The notes: generated by a model not told the origin, from the sequence alone. DNA of 64,000 nucleotides from JAJNBA01 sp035512775 (GCA_035512775.1 DATKDI010000057.1:31772-95771), one strand, 5' to 3'. Counted from the stretch's first letter, positions 1 to 8,158 are shown. Program-made: numbers and translations.

Positions 1-1
1 G

Positions 2-193
2 GTTGTGGTAGACGGAGGCAACGCGGTTGTAGGCGTCGGGGCCCCAGCCGACCACGGCGGTGTCCACGACGTGGGCGAACAGGAACAGGATGATCGCGAC
101 GCCGGTCACGCGATGAAGGAGCCAGCTGTACTGGCCCACGTGACCCTTGTACAGCGGGCCGAACTGACCCTTGCGGTTGGTCTCGGCGCTCAC
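2..193 (-). CDS. sdhC: Succinate dehydrogenase cytochrome b subunit (partial, C-terminus beyond window)
   Basis: The 64 visible codons begin VSAETNRKGQFGPLYKGHVG and continue with QYSWLLHRVTGVAIILFLF. That is the usual start of the SdhC/cytochrome b556 membrane anchor: a short polar N-terminus, a Ser-x2-x2-His-Arg-x-Thr-Gly motif (S/H near the quinone site), then the first transmembrane helix. In complex II this subunit holds haem b and quinone and anchors the SdhA/SdhB catalytic pair in the membrane. The gene runs off the left edge, so helices two and three and the haem ligands are not visible. The GTG start is supported by a TAGGCT hexamer ending 7 nt upstream and the absence of a ribosome site. 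The other sdh genes should lie to the left. Confidence 0.85.
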   Translation of the reverse strand, partial: MSAETNRKGQFGPLYKGHVGQYSWLLHRVTGVAIILFLFAHVVDTAVVGWGPDAYNRVASVYHN

Positions 194-200
194 CGATGTC

Positions 201-206
201 AGCCTA
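201..206 (-). promoter_or_regulatory. -10 hexamer TAGGCT for sdhC (leaderless)
   Basis: TAGGCT on the minus strand, 7 nt before the GTG of sdhC. The spacing predicts transcription starting at or next to the start codon. No convincing -35 hexamer is visible. Confidence 0.55.
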
Positions 207-239
207 CCGTGGGGGGGCCGCGACGCCGGGCGCGGCGGC

Positions 240-884
240 TCAGCTGATCCGGATCGCCACCAGGACGCCGTCCCGCGTGGGGACGATCGTCGAGAGGTAC
301 CGCTCGTCCTCCGCGACCAGGCGGTTGTGCTCGAGGACGGCCTCCGTCCATCCGGGGCGCGAGTCGTCCGGATCGGGCACCGCCACGCGGCCATACCAGA
401 GGACGTTGTCGCAGACGTACAGGCCGCCTCGGCGGATCCGCTCGCTGGCTGCGCGCCACGCGGCCGGGTACCCGTCCTTGTCGATGTCGTTGAAGATCAC
501 GTCGAACTCATCGTCGAGCTGCTCGAGCTCGGTGACGGCGTCGCCGACGTGGAACTGGACGCGGTCAGCGAGCCCGGCTCTCCTCAGGAACTCGGCGGCC
601 TTGATCTCGTTCTCGGGATCCCCGTCGGTGAGGTGGACCTCGCCGACGGGACCGACGGCACGGGCGTGCCAGTAGGCCGAGTACCCGAAGCCCGAACCGA
701 GCTCCATGATCCGCTCGGCTTCCACGGAGCGAGCGAGCAGCTCGAGCGTCACACCGACGTTGCGGCCGACGATCGGAAAGGCGTGCTCGTCGGCGTACGC
801 CTCCATCTCGAGGAGCACGGGCTCGTCGTAGCGGCGAAGGCGCTCCTCCATGTAGGCCTCGATGCGCGGATCGACGATGTCCAT
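240..884 (-). CDS. SAM-dependent O-methyltransferase (caffeoyl-CoA/catechol OMT-like family 3)
   Basis: A 214-residue class I methyltransferase. The glycine-rich SAM loop is MELGSGFGYSAYW (about residues 60-72), followed by the acidic ribose ligand in LTDGD, a GDA motif and FNDIDKDGYP, the metal-binding Asp region typical of cation-dependent O-methyltransferases. The tail RDGVLVAIRIS also fits that family. The family transfers methyl groups to hydroxyls of small aromatic or acyl acceptors; the substrate here is unknown. The ATG start is chosen because a TATGGT hexamer ends 6 nt upstream. It is divergent from the mutase gene at 921 and the two promoters share about 35 bp. Its length is normal for the family. 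Confidence 0.85.
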   Translation of the reverse strand: MDIVDPRIEAYMEERLRRYDEPVLLEMEAYADEHAFPIVGRNVGVTLELLARSVEAERIMELGSGFGYSAYWHARAVGPVGEVHLTDGDPENEIKAAEFLRRAGLADRVQFHVGDAVTELEQLDDEFDVIFNDIDKDGYPAAWRAASERIRRGGLYVCDNVLWYGRVAVPDPDDSRPGWTEAVLEHNRLVAEDERYLSTIVPTRDGVLVAIRIS

Positions 885-890
885 GACGGC

Positions 891-896
891 ACCATA
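891..896 (-). promoter_or_regulatory. -10 hexamer TATGGT for the O-methyltransferase (leaderless)
   Basis: TATGGT on the minus strand, ending 6 nt before the ATG at 884. It lies back to back with the plus-strand hexamer at 908-913. Confidence 0.5.
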
Positions 897-907
897 TCGC
901 GGCACCG

Positions 908-913
908 TAAGCT
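908..913 (+). promoter_or_regulatory. -10 hexamer TAAGCT for the mutase gene (leaderless)
   Basis: TAAGCT ending 7 nt before the GTG at 921, with no Shine-Dalgarno sequence between them. Confidence 0.5.
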
Positions 914-920
914 TCCCGAC

Positions 921-2498
921 GTGACAGAGGAGACACGCCGAACGGATTCCGGGATCGAGGTTCGGCCCATATACGAGCCGTTGCCAGGCGGAACGGCCGC
1001 CGACCGTGTCGGCGAGCCAGGCGCCTTCCCCTTCACCCGAGGCGTGTACCCCGATATGTACCGGGGGCGCCTGTGGACGATGCGTCAGTACTCCGGCATG
1101 GGCGGCGCCGAGGAGACGAACCGGCGGTTCCGCTACCTCCTGGATCACGGGCAGACCGGCGTGTCCGTCGCTTTCGACCTTCCCACCCAGATGGGCCTCG
1201 ACTCCGATCACCCGAGGGCCGAGGGCGAGGTGGGCAAGACCGGCGTCGCGATCGACTCGGTGGACGATATGGAGCGGCTCTTCGAAGGGATCCCGCTCGA
1301 TCAGGTGTCCACCTCGATGACGATCAACGCCACGGCGCCGATCCTGCTCCTGCTCTACGAACTGGTCGCGGAGGAGCACGGCATCGAGCCCGCAGAGCTT
1401 TCCGGCACGGTCCAGAACGATCTGTTGAAGGAGTACGCCGCTCGCGGGACGTACATCTACCCGCCGAAGCCGTCGATGCGTCTGATCACCGACCTGTTCG
1501 CCTACGCGGGCCAGCGGATCCCGCGCTGGAACACGATCTCGATCAGCGGCTATCACATGCGTGAGGCCGGCGCGACGGCCGCGCAGGAGATCGCGTTCAC
1601 GCTTGCGAACGGGATCGCGTACGTGCGAGCCGCCGTCGACGCCGGCCTCGCCATCGACGACTTCGCCCCTCGCCTCTCGTTCTTCTTCGCGTGCCACATG
1701 AACTTCTTCGAGGAGATCGCGAAGTTCCGAGCCGCTCGTCGCATGTGGGCGGCGATCATGCGCGACCGCTTCGGGGCGAAGGACCCACGATCGCAGACGC
1801 TCCGGTTCCACACCCAGACCGGTGGAGCGACCCTCACCGCCCAGCAGCCCGAGAACAACATCGTGCGCACGGCGCTAGAGGCGATGGCCGCGGTGCTCGG
1901 CGGCACGCAGTCGCTGCACACGAACTCGTTCGACGAGGCCCTCTCGCTGCCGACCGAGCAGGCAGTGAAGATCGCCCTTCGGACCCAGCAAGTGCTCGGC
2001 TTCGAGACGGGCGTCGCCGAGACAGTGGACCCGCTCGGAGGCTCGTACTACGTCGAGTCGCTGACGGATGAGCTGGAGCGGCTGGCCACCGAGATGATCG
2101 AGAAGGTCGACGCGATGGGCGGTGCCGTCCCCGCCATCGAGGCCGGCTTCTACCAGGAGGAGATCCACGAGGCCGCCTACCGCATCCAGCGGGGGATCGA
2201 GACCGAGGAACGCGTCGTGGTGGGTGTGAACCGCTTCGTCGATGCCACCGCGAAGCCTGTCGAGCTCCAACGGATCTCGGAGGAGGAGACCGCCCGGCAA
2301 GTGGATCGTCTCCGCAAGCTCCGCGCCTCGCGCGATCAGGGTGCCGTCGACTCGGCGCTCGCCGACGTGGAGGAGACCGCCCGCGGCACGGGCAACATCC
2401 TGCCGCCGATGCGCGAGGCGCTTCGGCTGCGCGCGACACTGGGTGAGGTCTCCGACGCCCTCCGCCGCGTGTTCGGCGAATACCGGCCCACCTACTAG
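921..2498 (+). CDS. Methylmalonyl-CoA mutase large (alpha) subunit, substrate-binding domain only
   Basis: A 525-residue protein of the methylmalonyl-CoA mutase TIM-barrel family, which interconverts branched and linear acyl-CoAs with adenosylcobalamin. Recognisable blocks include YPDMYRGRLWTMRQYSG (the active-site Tyr region), SVAFDLPTQMGLDSDHP, TYIYPPKPSMR, ISISGYHMREAGATA (the active-site His) and QTGGATLTAQQPENN. The protein ends where fused mutases continue into the roughly 130-residue B12-binding domain with its DxHxxG motif; that domain is absent here and no small subunit gene is in the window. Length and sequence fit the two-subunit type found in archaea and many actinobacteria. Isobutyryl-CoA mutase or ethylmalonyl-CoA mutase activity cannot be excluded, the latter because a Ccr gene lies 13 kb away. 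The GTG start is set by the hexamer 7 nt upstream. Confidence 0.88.
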   Translation: MTEETRRTDSGIEVRPIYEPLPGGTAADRVGEPGAFPFTRGVYPDMYRGRLWTMRQYSGMGGAEETNRRFRYLLDHGQTGVSVAFDLPTQMGLDSDHPRAEGEVGKTGVAIDSVDDMERLFEGIPLDQVSTSMTINATAPILLLLYELVAEEHGIEPAELSGTVQNDLLKEYAARGTYIYPPKPSMRLITDLFAYAGQRIPRWNTISISGYHMREAGATAAQEIAFTLANGIAYVRAAVDAGLAIDDFAPRLSFFFACHMNFFEEIAKFRAARRMWAAIMRDRFGAKDPRSQTLRFHTQTGGATLTAQQPENNIVRTALEAMAAVLGGTQSLHTNSFDEALSLPTEQAVKIALRTQQVLGFETGVAETVDPLGGSYYVESLTDELERLATEMIEKVDAMGGAVPAIEAGFYQEEIHEAAYRIQRGIETEERVVVGVNRFVDATAKPVELQRISEEETARQVDRLRKLRASRDQGAVDSALADVEETARGTGNILPPMREALRLRATLGEVSDALRRVFGEYRPTY

Positions 2499-2502
2499 CC
2501 AC

Positions 2503-2508
2503 TAGGCT
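2503..2508 (+). promoter_or_regulatory. -10 hexamer TAGGCT for npdG (leaderless)
   Basis: TAGGCT lies in the 17-nt gap after the mutase stop and ends 7 nt before the GTG at 2516. npdG therefore may have its own promoter inside the apparent operon. Confidence 0.45.
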
Positions 2509-2515
2509 TCGCGCC

Positions 2516-3205
2516 GTGGATGTCGCGGTGATCGGGGGGACGGGCGCCGAGGGATTCGGCCTCGCGCTCCGTCTCGCCAGGGCCGGGCATCACGTCACGA
2601 TCGGCTCGCGCGACGCCGGCCGTGGAGCCGAGTCCGCCGCGAAGGCATCCGAGCTCGCGAGCACCGATCTCGAGGGGACCGACAATGCGAGCGCGGCCGC
2701 CGCTCCCCGGGCCGACGGCGTCGTGGCCGTCACCGTGCCGTACGGGGGCCAGGCCGAGATCTACCGCTCCATCAAGGACGCCGTGGCGCCCGGTGCCGTG
2801 GTCCTCGATGCCACCAGCCCGCTCGCGACCGCCGTCGGCGGTCGGCCGTGGCAGGTGCTTCGCCCCTGGCACGGCTCGGCCGCCGAGCAAGCCCAGGCGA
2901 TCCTCGGCGACGGGCCTCGGGTCGTGGCGGGCTTCCACACGGTCGCGGCCGAGGGCCTCCAGGCCCTCGACCGCGAGATCGACAGTGACGTGCTCCTGTG
3001 CGCTGACGACGCGGACGCGAAGGCCCGCGTCGGCGCCTTGATCGAAGGGATCCCGGGGATGCGTTGGGTGGACTGTGGGCGCCTCGAGATGGCTCGCGTC
3101 GCCGAGCCGCTCACGGCGCTGCTCGTCTCGATCAACCGGACCTACAAGGTCAAGGATTCAGGGTTCCGGATCGTCGGTCGAGACACCTGGGGCGCGCCGG
3201 GCTAG
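2516..3205 (+). CDS. npdG: F420H2:NADP+ oxidoreductase (NADPH-dependent F420 reductase)
   Basis: A 229-residue protein of the FNO/NpdG family, which transfers hydride between NADPH and coenzyme F420. The N-terminus MDVAVIGGTGAEGFGLALRL is the family form of the GxGxxG Rossmann loop, followed by IGSRDAGRG, where Ser-Arg accept the NADP 2'-phosphate. VVAVTVPYGGQAEIY and VLDATSPL match the nucleotide-binding core, and the helical C-terminus is typical. It shares a genome segment with fbiA, fbiB and fbiC (46-50.8 kb), so the organism makes and uses F420. Its stop overlaps the stop of the convergent carboxylase gene by 4 nt at CTAG (3202-3205). Confidence 0.88.
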   Translation: MDVAVIGGTGAEGFGLALRLARAGHHVTIGSRDAGRGAESAAKASELASTDLEGTDNASAAAAPRADGVVAVTVPYGGQAEIYRSIKDAVAPGAVVLDATSPLATAVGGRPWQVLRPWHGSAAEQAQAILGDGPRVVAGFHTVAAEGLQALDREIDSDVLLCADDADAKARVGALIEGIPGMRWVDCGRLEMARVAEPLTALLVSINRTYKVKDSGFRIVGRDTWGAPG

Positions 3206-4923
3206 TCGATCACCGCGAGGATCTGGCCCGTCTCGACGACCTGGCCGGCGCGGATCGGAAGGTCGGTGACCTCGCCGTCACGGTTCGAGGGAACGTGGTT
3301 CTCCATCTTCATGGCCTCGAGGATGCAGATCACGTCGCCGGGCCGCACCTCCTGGCCCTTCTCGACCAGCACCTTCACGATGGTGCCCTGCATCGGCGCG
3401 AGGATCTCCCCGTGCACGTGCTCACCGTGATGCGCGTCGGGTGCCATCGGTGGCCTCGGCGCCGGATCACGCCGCTCGTCGAAGATCCTCACGGGGATCC
3501 GGCGTCCGTCGACCTCGACGAGGATGTCCGCCGGCCGATTGGGGGTCGAGCCCGAGGACGCGAAGTCCGGGTGGGCCGGAAGGTCGACCTCGGCGAGCGC
3601 CCGCTCCAGCCAGGTCGTCGTGTGGGTGCCCGCCCGGAACTCCTTGGACTCGAGGATCCACCGGTGCACCGGGATCGTCGTCGGGACTCCCTCGACGGCG
3701 AACTCGTCCAGCCCTCGCAGCATCCGCTTGCGAGCCTCCTCCCGGTCCCGGCCGGCCACGATCAGCTTCGCGAACAGCGAGTCGTAGTCCCCGGGGATCT
3801 CGCGGCCCTGCTCGATCCCGGAGTCCACCCGGATGAACGGCCCGGCCGGCTCCCGGTAGCGGGTGACGCGACCGGGACCCGGCAGGAAGTTCCTCCCCGG
3901 GTCCTCTGCGTTGATCCGACACTGGATCGACGTGCCCCGCGGAGCGGGGTCCAACGCCAGCTTCTCGCCGAGCGCCACGCGGATCTGGAGCGCCACCAGG
4001 TCGAGCCCGGTCACCATCTCCGTCACGGTGTGCTCGACCTGGAGGCGAGTGTTCATCTCGAGGAAGTAGAAGTCCCCGTCCTCGTCCATCACGCACTCGA
4101 CCGTGCCGGCGTTCACGTAGCCGGCCGCCTTCGCGAGGCCCACCGCCGCCTCCGCGAACCGTTCGCGGACGCGATCGTCGAACAGGGGTGACGGCGTTTC
4201 CTCGATCAGCTTCTGATGGCGCCGCTGCACCGAGCAGTCGCGTTCACCGAGGAAGAACACGTTGCCGTGCGAATCGGCGACGATCTGCGCCTCGACATGG
4301 TGGGCGCGATCGACGTAGCGCTCGAGGAAGACCTCCGGCCTGCCGAAGTAGGACTTCGCCTCGCGCGCCGCTCGCTTGAGCGACTCTTCCAGATGCTCCG
4401 AGTCGCGCACGACGTGCATGCCTTTCCCGCCTCCGCCGAAGGCGGCCTTCACGATGAGTGGGAATCCGATCCGGGAGGCCTCTTTCTTCGCCTGCGCGAG
4501 GTCCACCGGCTCGCGCGTTCCGGGGACGATCGGCATCCCGGCCGCGTCCGCGACCCGGCGCGCGGCGGACTTGTCTCCCATCGTCTCGATCGCGCTCGCC
4601 GGGGGGCCGACGAACGAGAGGCCGGCGTCCTCGACCGCCTGCGCGAACTGCGCTCGCTCCGCGAGGAACCCGTAGCCGGGGTGCACGAGGGTCGCCCTCG
4701 ACTTGGCCGCGGCCTCCATGATCCGATCGACCGAGAGGTAGGACGCCGATGCGAGCGCAGGACCGATCCGGAACGACTCGTCTGCCATCTCGACGTGGAG
4801 AGCGTCGCGATCGGCGTCGGAGTAGACGGCGACCGTCGCGATGCCGAGGTCCCGGCACGTTCGGGCGATCCGGATGGCGATCTCGCCGCGATTGGCGATC
4901 AGGAGCTTCTGCTTCCGCGCCAT
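3202..4923 (-). CDS. accA: Acetyl-/propionyl-CoA carboxylase alpha subunit (biotin carboxylase + biotin carrier)
   Basis: This 573-residue protein joins a biotin carboxylase (about residues 1-450) to a biotin carrier domain (about 500-573). Visible motifs are LIANRGEIAIRI at the N-terminus, the ATP-grasp glycine loop FGGGGKGMHVV, RDCSVQRRHQKLIEE, EMNTRLQVEHTVTE, and the biotinylation site EAMKMEN near the end. It carboxylates biotin with bicarbonate and ATP; the CO2 is then moved to an acyl-CoA by a beta subunit such as the one at 10258-11847. Length is standard for actinobacterial AccA. ATG is supported by TATCGT ending 8 nt upstream. The gene is divergent from birA, which would biotinylate the carrier Lys, so the 36-bp intergenic region probably co-controls enzyme and activator. 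Propionyl- versus acetyl-CoA preference cannot be read from sequence. Confidence 0.93.
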   Translation of the reverse strand: MARKQKLLIANRGEIAIRIARTCRDLGIATVAVYSDADRDALHVEMADESFRIGPALASASYLSVDRIMEAAAKSRATLVHPGYGFLAERAQFAQAVEDAGLSFVGPPASAIETMGDKSAARRVADAAGMPIVPGTREPVDLAQAKKEASRIGFPLIVKAAFGGGGKGMHVVRDSEHLEESLKRAAREAKSYFGRPEVFLERYVDRAHHVEAQIVADSHGNVFFLGERDCSVQRRHQKLIEETPSPLFDDRVRERFAEAAVGLAKAAGYVNAGTVECVMDEDGDFYFLEMNTRLQVEHTVTEMVTGLDLVALQIRVALGEKLALDPAPRGTSIQCRINAEDPGRNFLPGPGRVTRYREPAGPFIRVDSGIEQGREIPGDYDSLFAKLIVAGRDREEARKRMLRGLDEFAVEGVPTTIPVHRWILESKEFRAGTHTTTWLERALAEVDLPAHPDFASSGSTPNRPADILVEVDGRRIPVRIFDERRDPAPRPPMAPDAHHGEHVHGEILAPMQGTIVKVLVEKGQEVRPGDVICILEAMKMENHVPSNRDGEVTDLPIRAGQVVETGQILAVID

Positions 4924-4931
4924 GTGGCGCC

Positions 4932-4943
4932 ACGATATAGCGT
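4932..4943. promoter_or_regulatory. Back-to-back -10 elements serving accA and birA
   Basis: ACGATATAGCGT contains TATCGT on the minus strand (4937-4932, 8 nt before the accA ATG) directly abutting TAGCGT on the plus strand (4938-4943). The minus promoter predicts a leaderless accA mRNA. The plus promoter predicts a short leader with a GAGGTGG ribosome site for birA. The block is close to a palindrome. Confidence 0.5.
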
Positions 4944-4959
4944 CGGGCGAGGTGGAACC

Positions 4960-5718
4960 GTGCTGAGCGAGGATGCGCTGCGTCGTGCGCTGGAGGCGGT
5001 CGGGCTCACGGCGCCGGTCCGTTGGGACGAGGTGACGGACTCGACGAACGCGACCGCGCTGGCGATGGCCGCGGCGGGCGCGCCGGAGTGGACGCTCGTG
5101 GCCGCGGGACACCAGACCGCAGGGCGGGGCCGAGAGGGACGTACGTGGGTCGATCGCCCTGGAGCGGCGCTGATGTGCAGCCTCGTCCTGAGGCCCTCGT
5201 TGACTCCGGACCGCCTGGGGCTGATGTCATTGGCGGCCGGCGTTGCCATGGCGGAGGCCGCGTCGGGGGCCTCCGACAGATCTGTGCGTTGCAAGTGGCC
5301 GAATGACCTTCTGGTGGGCGAGTCGAAGGTGGGTGGCATCCTCGGCGAGGCCGAGATCATCGAAGGGCGTATCCGTCATGTCGTCGTGGGGGTCGGCGTG
5401 AACCTCGACGCGCCGGAGGGAGTCGAAGGGGCGGGCGCGATCGGGGACGTCGAGGAGGAGGCGCTCCTGACCGGCTTCCTCAAGCGGTTCCGGTCACTGG
5501 TCGAGGGCTCACTCGAAGAGATCCCGGACCGATGGCGCGCCGTCTCCCACACGCTCGGGAGAACGATCGAGGGCACGACGGTCGACGGCAGCTCCGTTCG
5601 GGGCATGGCTGTCGACCTCGACGACACTGGAGCGCTGCTGATCGACACCGAGGAGCCGGGGGGACGCGTCCGGGTCGCGTTCGGTGAGATCCAGCATCTC
5701 GGCGTCGATCAGGGTTGA
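4960..5718 (+). CDS. birA: Biotin--[acetyl-CoA-carboxylase] ligase, short form without DNA-binding domain
   Basis: A 252-residue class I biotin protein ligase. The catalytic loop AGRGREGRTWVDRPGAALMCS (about residues 54-74) corresponds to the biotinyl-5'-AMP loop of BirA. KWPNDLLVGESKVGGILGE carries the Lys-Trp-Pro-Asn-Asp motif and the reactive Lys region, and VVVGVGVNLDAP follows. The C-terminal beta-barrel ends with the reading VAFGEIQHL. There is no N-terminal winged helix, so it is an enzyme rather than a repressor. It attaches biotin to the carrier Lys of the divergent accA product. The GTG start sits 5-6 nt after a GAGGTGG ribosome site; earlier in-frame codons belong to the antisense of accA. 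Confidence 0.92.
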   Translation: MLSEDALRRALEAVGLTAPVRWDEVTDSTNATALAMAAAGAPEWTLVAAGHQTAGRGREGRTWVDRPGAALMCSLVLRPSLTPDRLGLMSLAAGVAMAEAASGASDRSVRCKWPNDLLVGESKVGGILGEAEIIEGRIRHVVVGVGVNLDAPEGVEGAGAIGDVEEEALLTGFLKRFRSLVEGSLEEIPDRWRAVSHTLGRTIEGTTVDGSSVRGMAVDLDDTGALLIDTEEPGGRVRVAFGEIQHLGVDQG

Positions 5719-5736
5719 CCCAGTGGTGTGGGGACC

Positions 5737-5762
5737 CTGACCCTCCCGCTTGCGAGGGTCGG
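5737..5762 (+). terminator. Hairpin after birA, possible terminator
   Basis: GACCCTC (5739-5745) pairs perfectly with GAGGGTC (5754-5760), with an 8-nt loop and two more possible outer pairs. It lies between the birA stop and the next promoter, but no T-run follows, so intrinsic termination is uncertain. Confidence 0.4.
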
Positions 5763-5773
5763 ACCGGTCGCGC

Positions 5774-5779
5774 TAGGTT
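5774..5779 (+). promoter_or_regulatory. -10 hexamer TAGGTT for the PH-domain gene (leaderless)
   Basis: TAGGTT ending 6 nt before the GTG at 5786, just after the hairpin that closes birA. Confidence 0.5.
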
Positions 5780-5785
5780 CCGGCC

Positions 5786-6397
5786 GTGGCATTCCCGACG
5801 CGGTTGCTGGTGGATGGCGAGGAGCTGATCTTCGACCTCCGGCCTCACTGGATCGCCCTGATCATGCCTGCGATCGCGACCGTGGCGACCCTCGCCGTCA
5901 TGCTCGTCCTCTACGACACTTTCACGGAACCGATCCTGGACACCGTGGTCGGCGTCGCAGGGGGGCTCTTCCTCCTCGCGTATCCGGTGCGCAAGCTGGT
6001 GGATTGGCTCACGTCGCACTTCGTCGTGACGAGCGACCGCGTCATCCATCGGCGCGGTTTCATCGCGAAGTACTCGATGGAGGTCCCTCTCGAGGCGATC
6101 AACGACGTTCGCTTCGAGCAGGGGGTTCTCGATCGGATCATCGGGGCCGGCACGCTCGTGGTCCAGTCCGCGTCGGAGGCCGGCCGGCAGGTGTTCGACC
6201 ACATCCGCAAACCCGAGGAGGTCCAGAAGACGATCTACCACCAGGGCGAGCTGAATCAGCAGCGGATGATGACGGGGAGCGCCGTGAGGTCGTCCTACTC
6301 GGCAGCTTCGGAGCTCGAGAGGCTCGCGGACCTGCGCGCTCGCGGGGTCCTCACGGAGGAGGAGTTCCAAGCGCAGAAGCGCAGGATCCTCGGCTGA
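5786..6397 (+). CDS. Membrane protein with bacterial PH domain and C-terminal SHOCT motif
   Basis: 203 residues. After a short cytoplasmic start come two closely spaced hydrophobic helices (about residues 23-45 and 50-65). A YdbS-type bacterial PH domain (about 70-140) follows, containing SHFVVTSDRVIHRRGFIAK and INDVRFEQGVLDRIIGAGTL. The last 35 residues, ELERLADLRARGVLTEEEF then QAQKRRIL, are a SHOCT motif, a small oligomerisation tail. The family is common in actinobacteria and has no assigned reaction. The next gene starts 1 nt after its stop, so they form an operon with the VOC protein. GTG is fixed by the hexamer 6 nt upstream. Confidence 0.8.
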   Translation: MAFPTRLLVDGEELIFDLRPHWIALIMPAIATVATLAVMLVLYDTFTEPILDTVVGVAGGLFLLAYPVRKLVDWLTSHFVVTSDRVIHRRGFIAKYSMEVPLEAINDVRFEQGVLDRIIGAGTLVVQSASEAGRQVFDHIRKPEEVQKTIYHQGELNQQRMMTGSAVRSSYSAASELERLADLRARGVLTEEEFQAQKRRILG

Positions 6398-6398
6398 C

Positions 6399-6764
6399 AT
6401 GCCGCCCGAAGGGCCTCTCGAGGGCATCGACCACGTCTACTACTGGACCCGGGACATGGATCGGGCGGTGACCTTCTACCGGGATGTCCTCGGTCTCCCG
6501 GTGGCCCATCGTGCGGGGAACGAATGGGCGGAGTTCCAGGCCGGCCCCATCCGTCTCGCTCTCCATGGGACCGAGGAGACGTCGCTCCCGCCCAGCGGGA
6601 CCGTGGCCTTCCGGGTCGACCACCTCGATGAGGCGAGATGGGCTCTGCAGCAGCGCGGAGTGGGCTTCGACGAGCACGAGTCGGAGGTCCCCGGGTTCGC
6701 CCGATTCGCTACGTTCCACGATCCCGACGGCAACCCCCTGCAGCTGATCGAATACCTGCAGTGA
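6399..6764 (+). CDS. Glyoxalase/bleomycin-resistance (VOC) superfamily protein
   Basis: A 121-residue single-module VOC protein. IDHVYYWTRDMDRAVTFYRD carries the first metal-ligand His and the signature AxxFYxxVLG helix, while FHDPDGNPLQLIEYL carries the C-terminal Glu ligand and the NPLxLIE strand. Such proteins work as dimers and bind a divalent metal between modules; they may be isomerases, dioxygenases or resistance proteins. Nothing nearby fixes the substrate. The ATG lies 1 nt after the stop of the PH-domain gene, and the tail end of that gene supplies AG-rich sequence rather than a clear ribosome site, so translation is probably coupled. Confidence 0.8.
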   Translation: MPPEGPLEGIDHVYYWTRDMDRAVTFYRDVLGLPVAHRAGNEWAEFQAGPIRLALHGTEETSLPPSGTVAFRVDHLDEARWALQQRGVGFDEHESEVPGFARFATFHDPDGNPLQLIEYLQ

Positions 6765-6894
6765 CCTCGGGCCGAATGGGGGCCGTGTGCTCAAAGGTGG
6801 CCCCTCCCTCGTCGAGGATGGTTGCAAGGGGACCGCGGAGTTGGCAGGCTGTGCGGGCCGGTCCGCCCACCTTCCCTCGGGCCGGGGCCGATAG

Positions 6895-8109
6895 ATGACG
6901 GACGTCCAGCGACACTTCCCCGGAGCCAGGCGTGCCGCCGTTGTGGTGGCGCTCTCGGTCTTGGTATCGGTGGCCGCGACCGTTGCCGGCGCCGCGCCAC
7001 CCTCCAAGGAGGACGTGCAGCGAGCGAGAGAGCGGCTCGAAAGTATCGAGGATGCGCTCAGCGACATCCGGGCCCAGCTGGCCGGGACCCAGCTCCGCCT
7101 GAACGACGCCGCGTCGAGGATCGAGCAGCAGCAGATCGCGCTCGAGAAGGTCACCACCGATCTGGTGCGGACCCAGACCGCCCTGGATCGAGCGCGCACT
7201 CGATATGAGAGGATCCGCGCTCGGCTCAACGAGCGAGCCGCGGTCGCGTACATGACGGGCCCCGCGTCGAACATCAACTTCATCCTGGATGCCGACAACG
7301 TGGCGGACCTGACGGACCGGCTTGCGTACGTTGACGCGCTCGCGCGATCGGACGCGGGGCTCGCCGTCGAGGTCGCCAACCGGAAGAACATCCTGACGGA
7401 GACCGAGGCCACGCTCGAGGACCAGCAGGCTCGAGAGATCCGTGAGCTCGAGAGGGTGCGCGAGCAACGGCGCGAGGTGGCCGAGCTCTTCGACCACCAG
7501 CAGGGGTTGCTCGACGAGCAGGAGCGACTGGAGGTCGCGGCGGAGCAGACGTTCAAGAAGAGGAAGGCCGATCACGCGGACTGGCTCGAGCAACAGGCGG
7601 CCGAACAGGAACGACAGGACGCCAAGGGCGGCGGGGTGTGGAGCGGAGGACCCCTGGTGCCATTCGATCACCTCTTCGAGCGGTGCCCGGTCGGCCAGCC
7701 CCGGGGGTACGGGGACGGCTTCGGGGCACCCCGCTACGCCGGCGGCTACCACCTCCACAAGGGGGTCGACATCGTGGCGCCGCAGGGAACCCCGATCTAC
7801 GCGCCGTTCGACGGTCACGCCTACACGAGCGCCAACGGGCTCGGCGGCAACGTCGTGTTCGTCGTGGGCTCGGTGGGCACCGTCTACAACGCCCACCTGT
7901 CGGCGTACTCGGACGCCTCCAACAGCTTCGTCTCGGCCGGCGACGTGATCGGCTACGTCGGGAGCACCGGGTCGAGCACGACGCCACACGACCACTTCGA
8001 GTTCCACCCCAACTCGATGCCCGGCCCGTGGCCGCCGAGCTACTACGGGTACTCGTTGATCGAGGACGCGATCAACCCGTACCCACTGCTGCTGCAGGCC
8101 TGCGGCTAG
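6895..8109 (+). CDS. Secreted murein DD-endopeptidase of the M23 (LytM/EnvC) family with coiled coil
   Basis: 404 residues. An N-terminal signal segment (about 12-33, AAVVVALSVLVSVAATVAGA) precedes a long two-part coiled coil (about 37-250) rich in Glu, Arg and Gln, as in EnvC and the peptidoglycan hydrolases that partner FtsEX. The C-terminal M23 domain has the zinc ligands in HKGVD (about 288-292) and HDHFEF (about 365-370), so both halves of the catalytic site (HxxxD and HxH) are intact. It should cleave peptide cross-links outside the cell and may be held inactive by the coiled coil. No ftsEX is in the window. The ATG at 6895 is the only start that keeps the signal peptide. Confidence 0.87.
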   Translation: MTDVQRHFPGARRAAVVVALSVLVSVAATVAGAAPPSKEDVQRARERLESIEDALSDIRAQLAGTQLRLNDAASRIEQQQIALEKVTTDLVRTQTALDRARTRYERIRARLNERAAVAYMTGPASNINFILDADNVADLTDRLAYVDALARSDAGLAVEVANRKNILTETEATLEDQQAREIRELERVREQRREVAELFDHQQGLLDEQERLEVAAEQTFKKRKADHADWLEQQAAEQERQDAKGGGVWSGGPLVPFDHLFERCPVGQPRGYGDGFGAPRYAGGYHLHKGVDIVAPQGTPIYAPFDGHAYTSANGLGGNVVFVVGSVGTVYNAHLSAYSDASNSFVSAGDVIGYVGSTGSSTTPHDHFEFHPNSMPGPWPPSYYGYSLIEDAINPYPLLLQACG

Positions 8110-8152
8110 GGAGCCCGGCTCCCCGCGTCTCGTCGGGTCTCCGAGCGTCTCC

Positions 8153-8158
8153 TATCCT
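8153..8158 (+). promoter_or_regulatory. -10 hexamer TATCCT for the hydroxyacyl-CoA dehydrogenase (leaderless)
   Basis: TATCCT ending 7 nt before the ATG at 8166. Confidence 0.55.

Noticed and set aside
240..1811. Extending the O-methyltransferase to a 523-residue protein
   Set aside because: The extra 309 residues are antisense to the mutase gene; the ATG at 884 has its own promoter hexamer 6 nt upstream.
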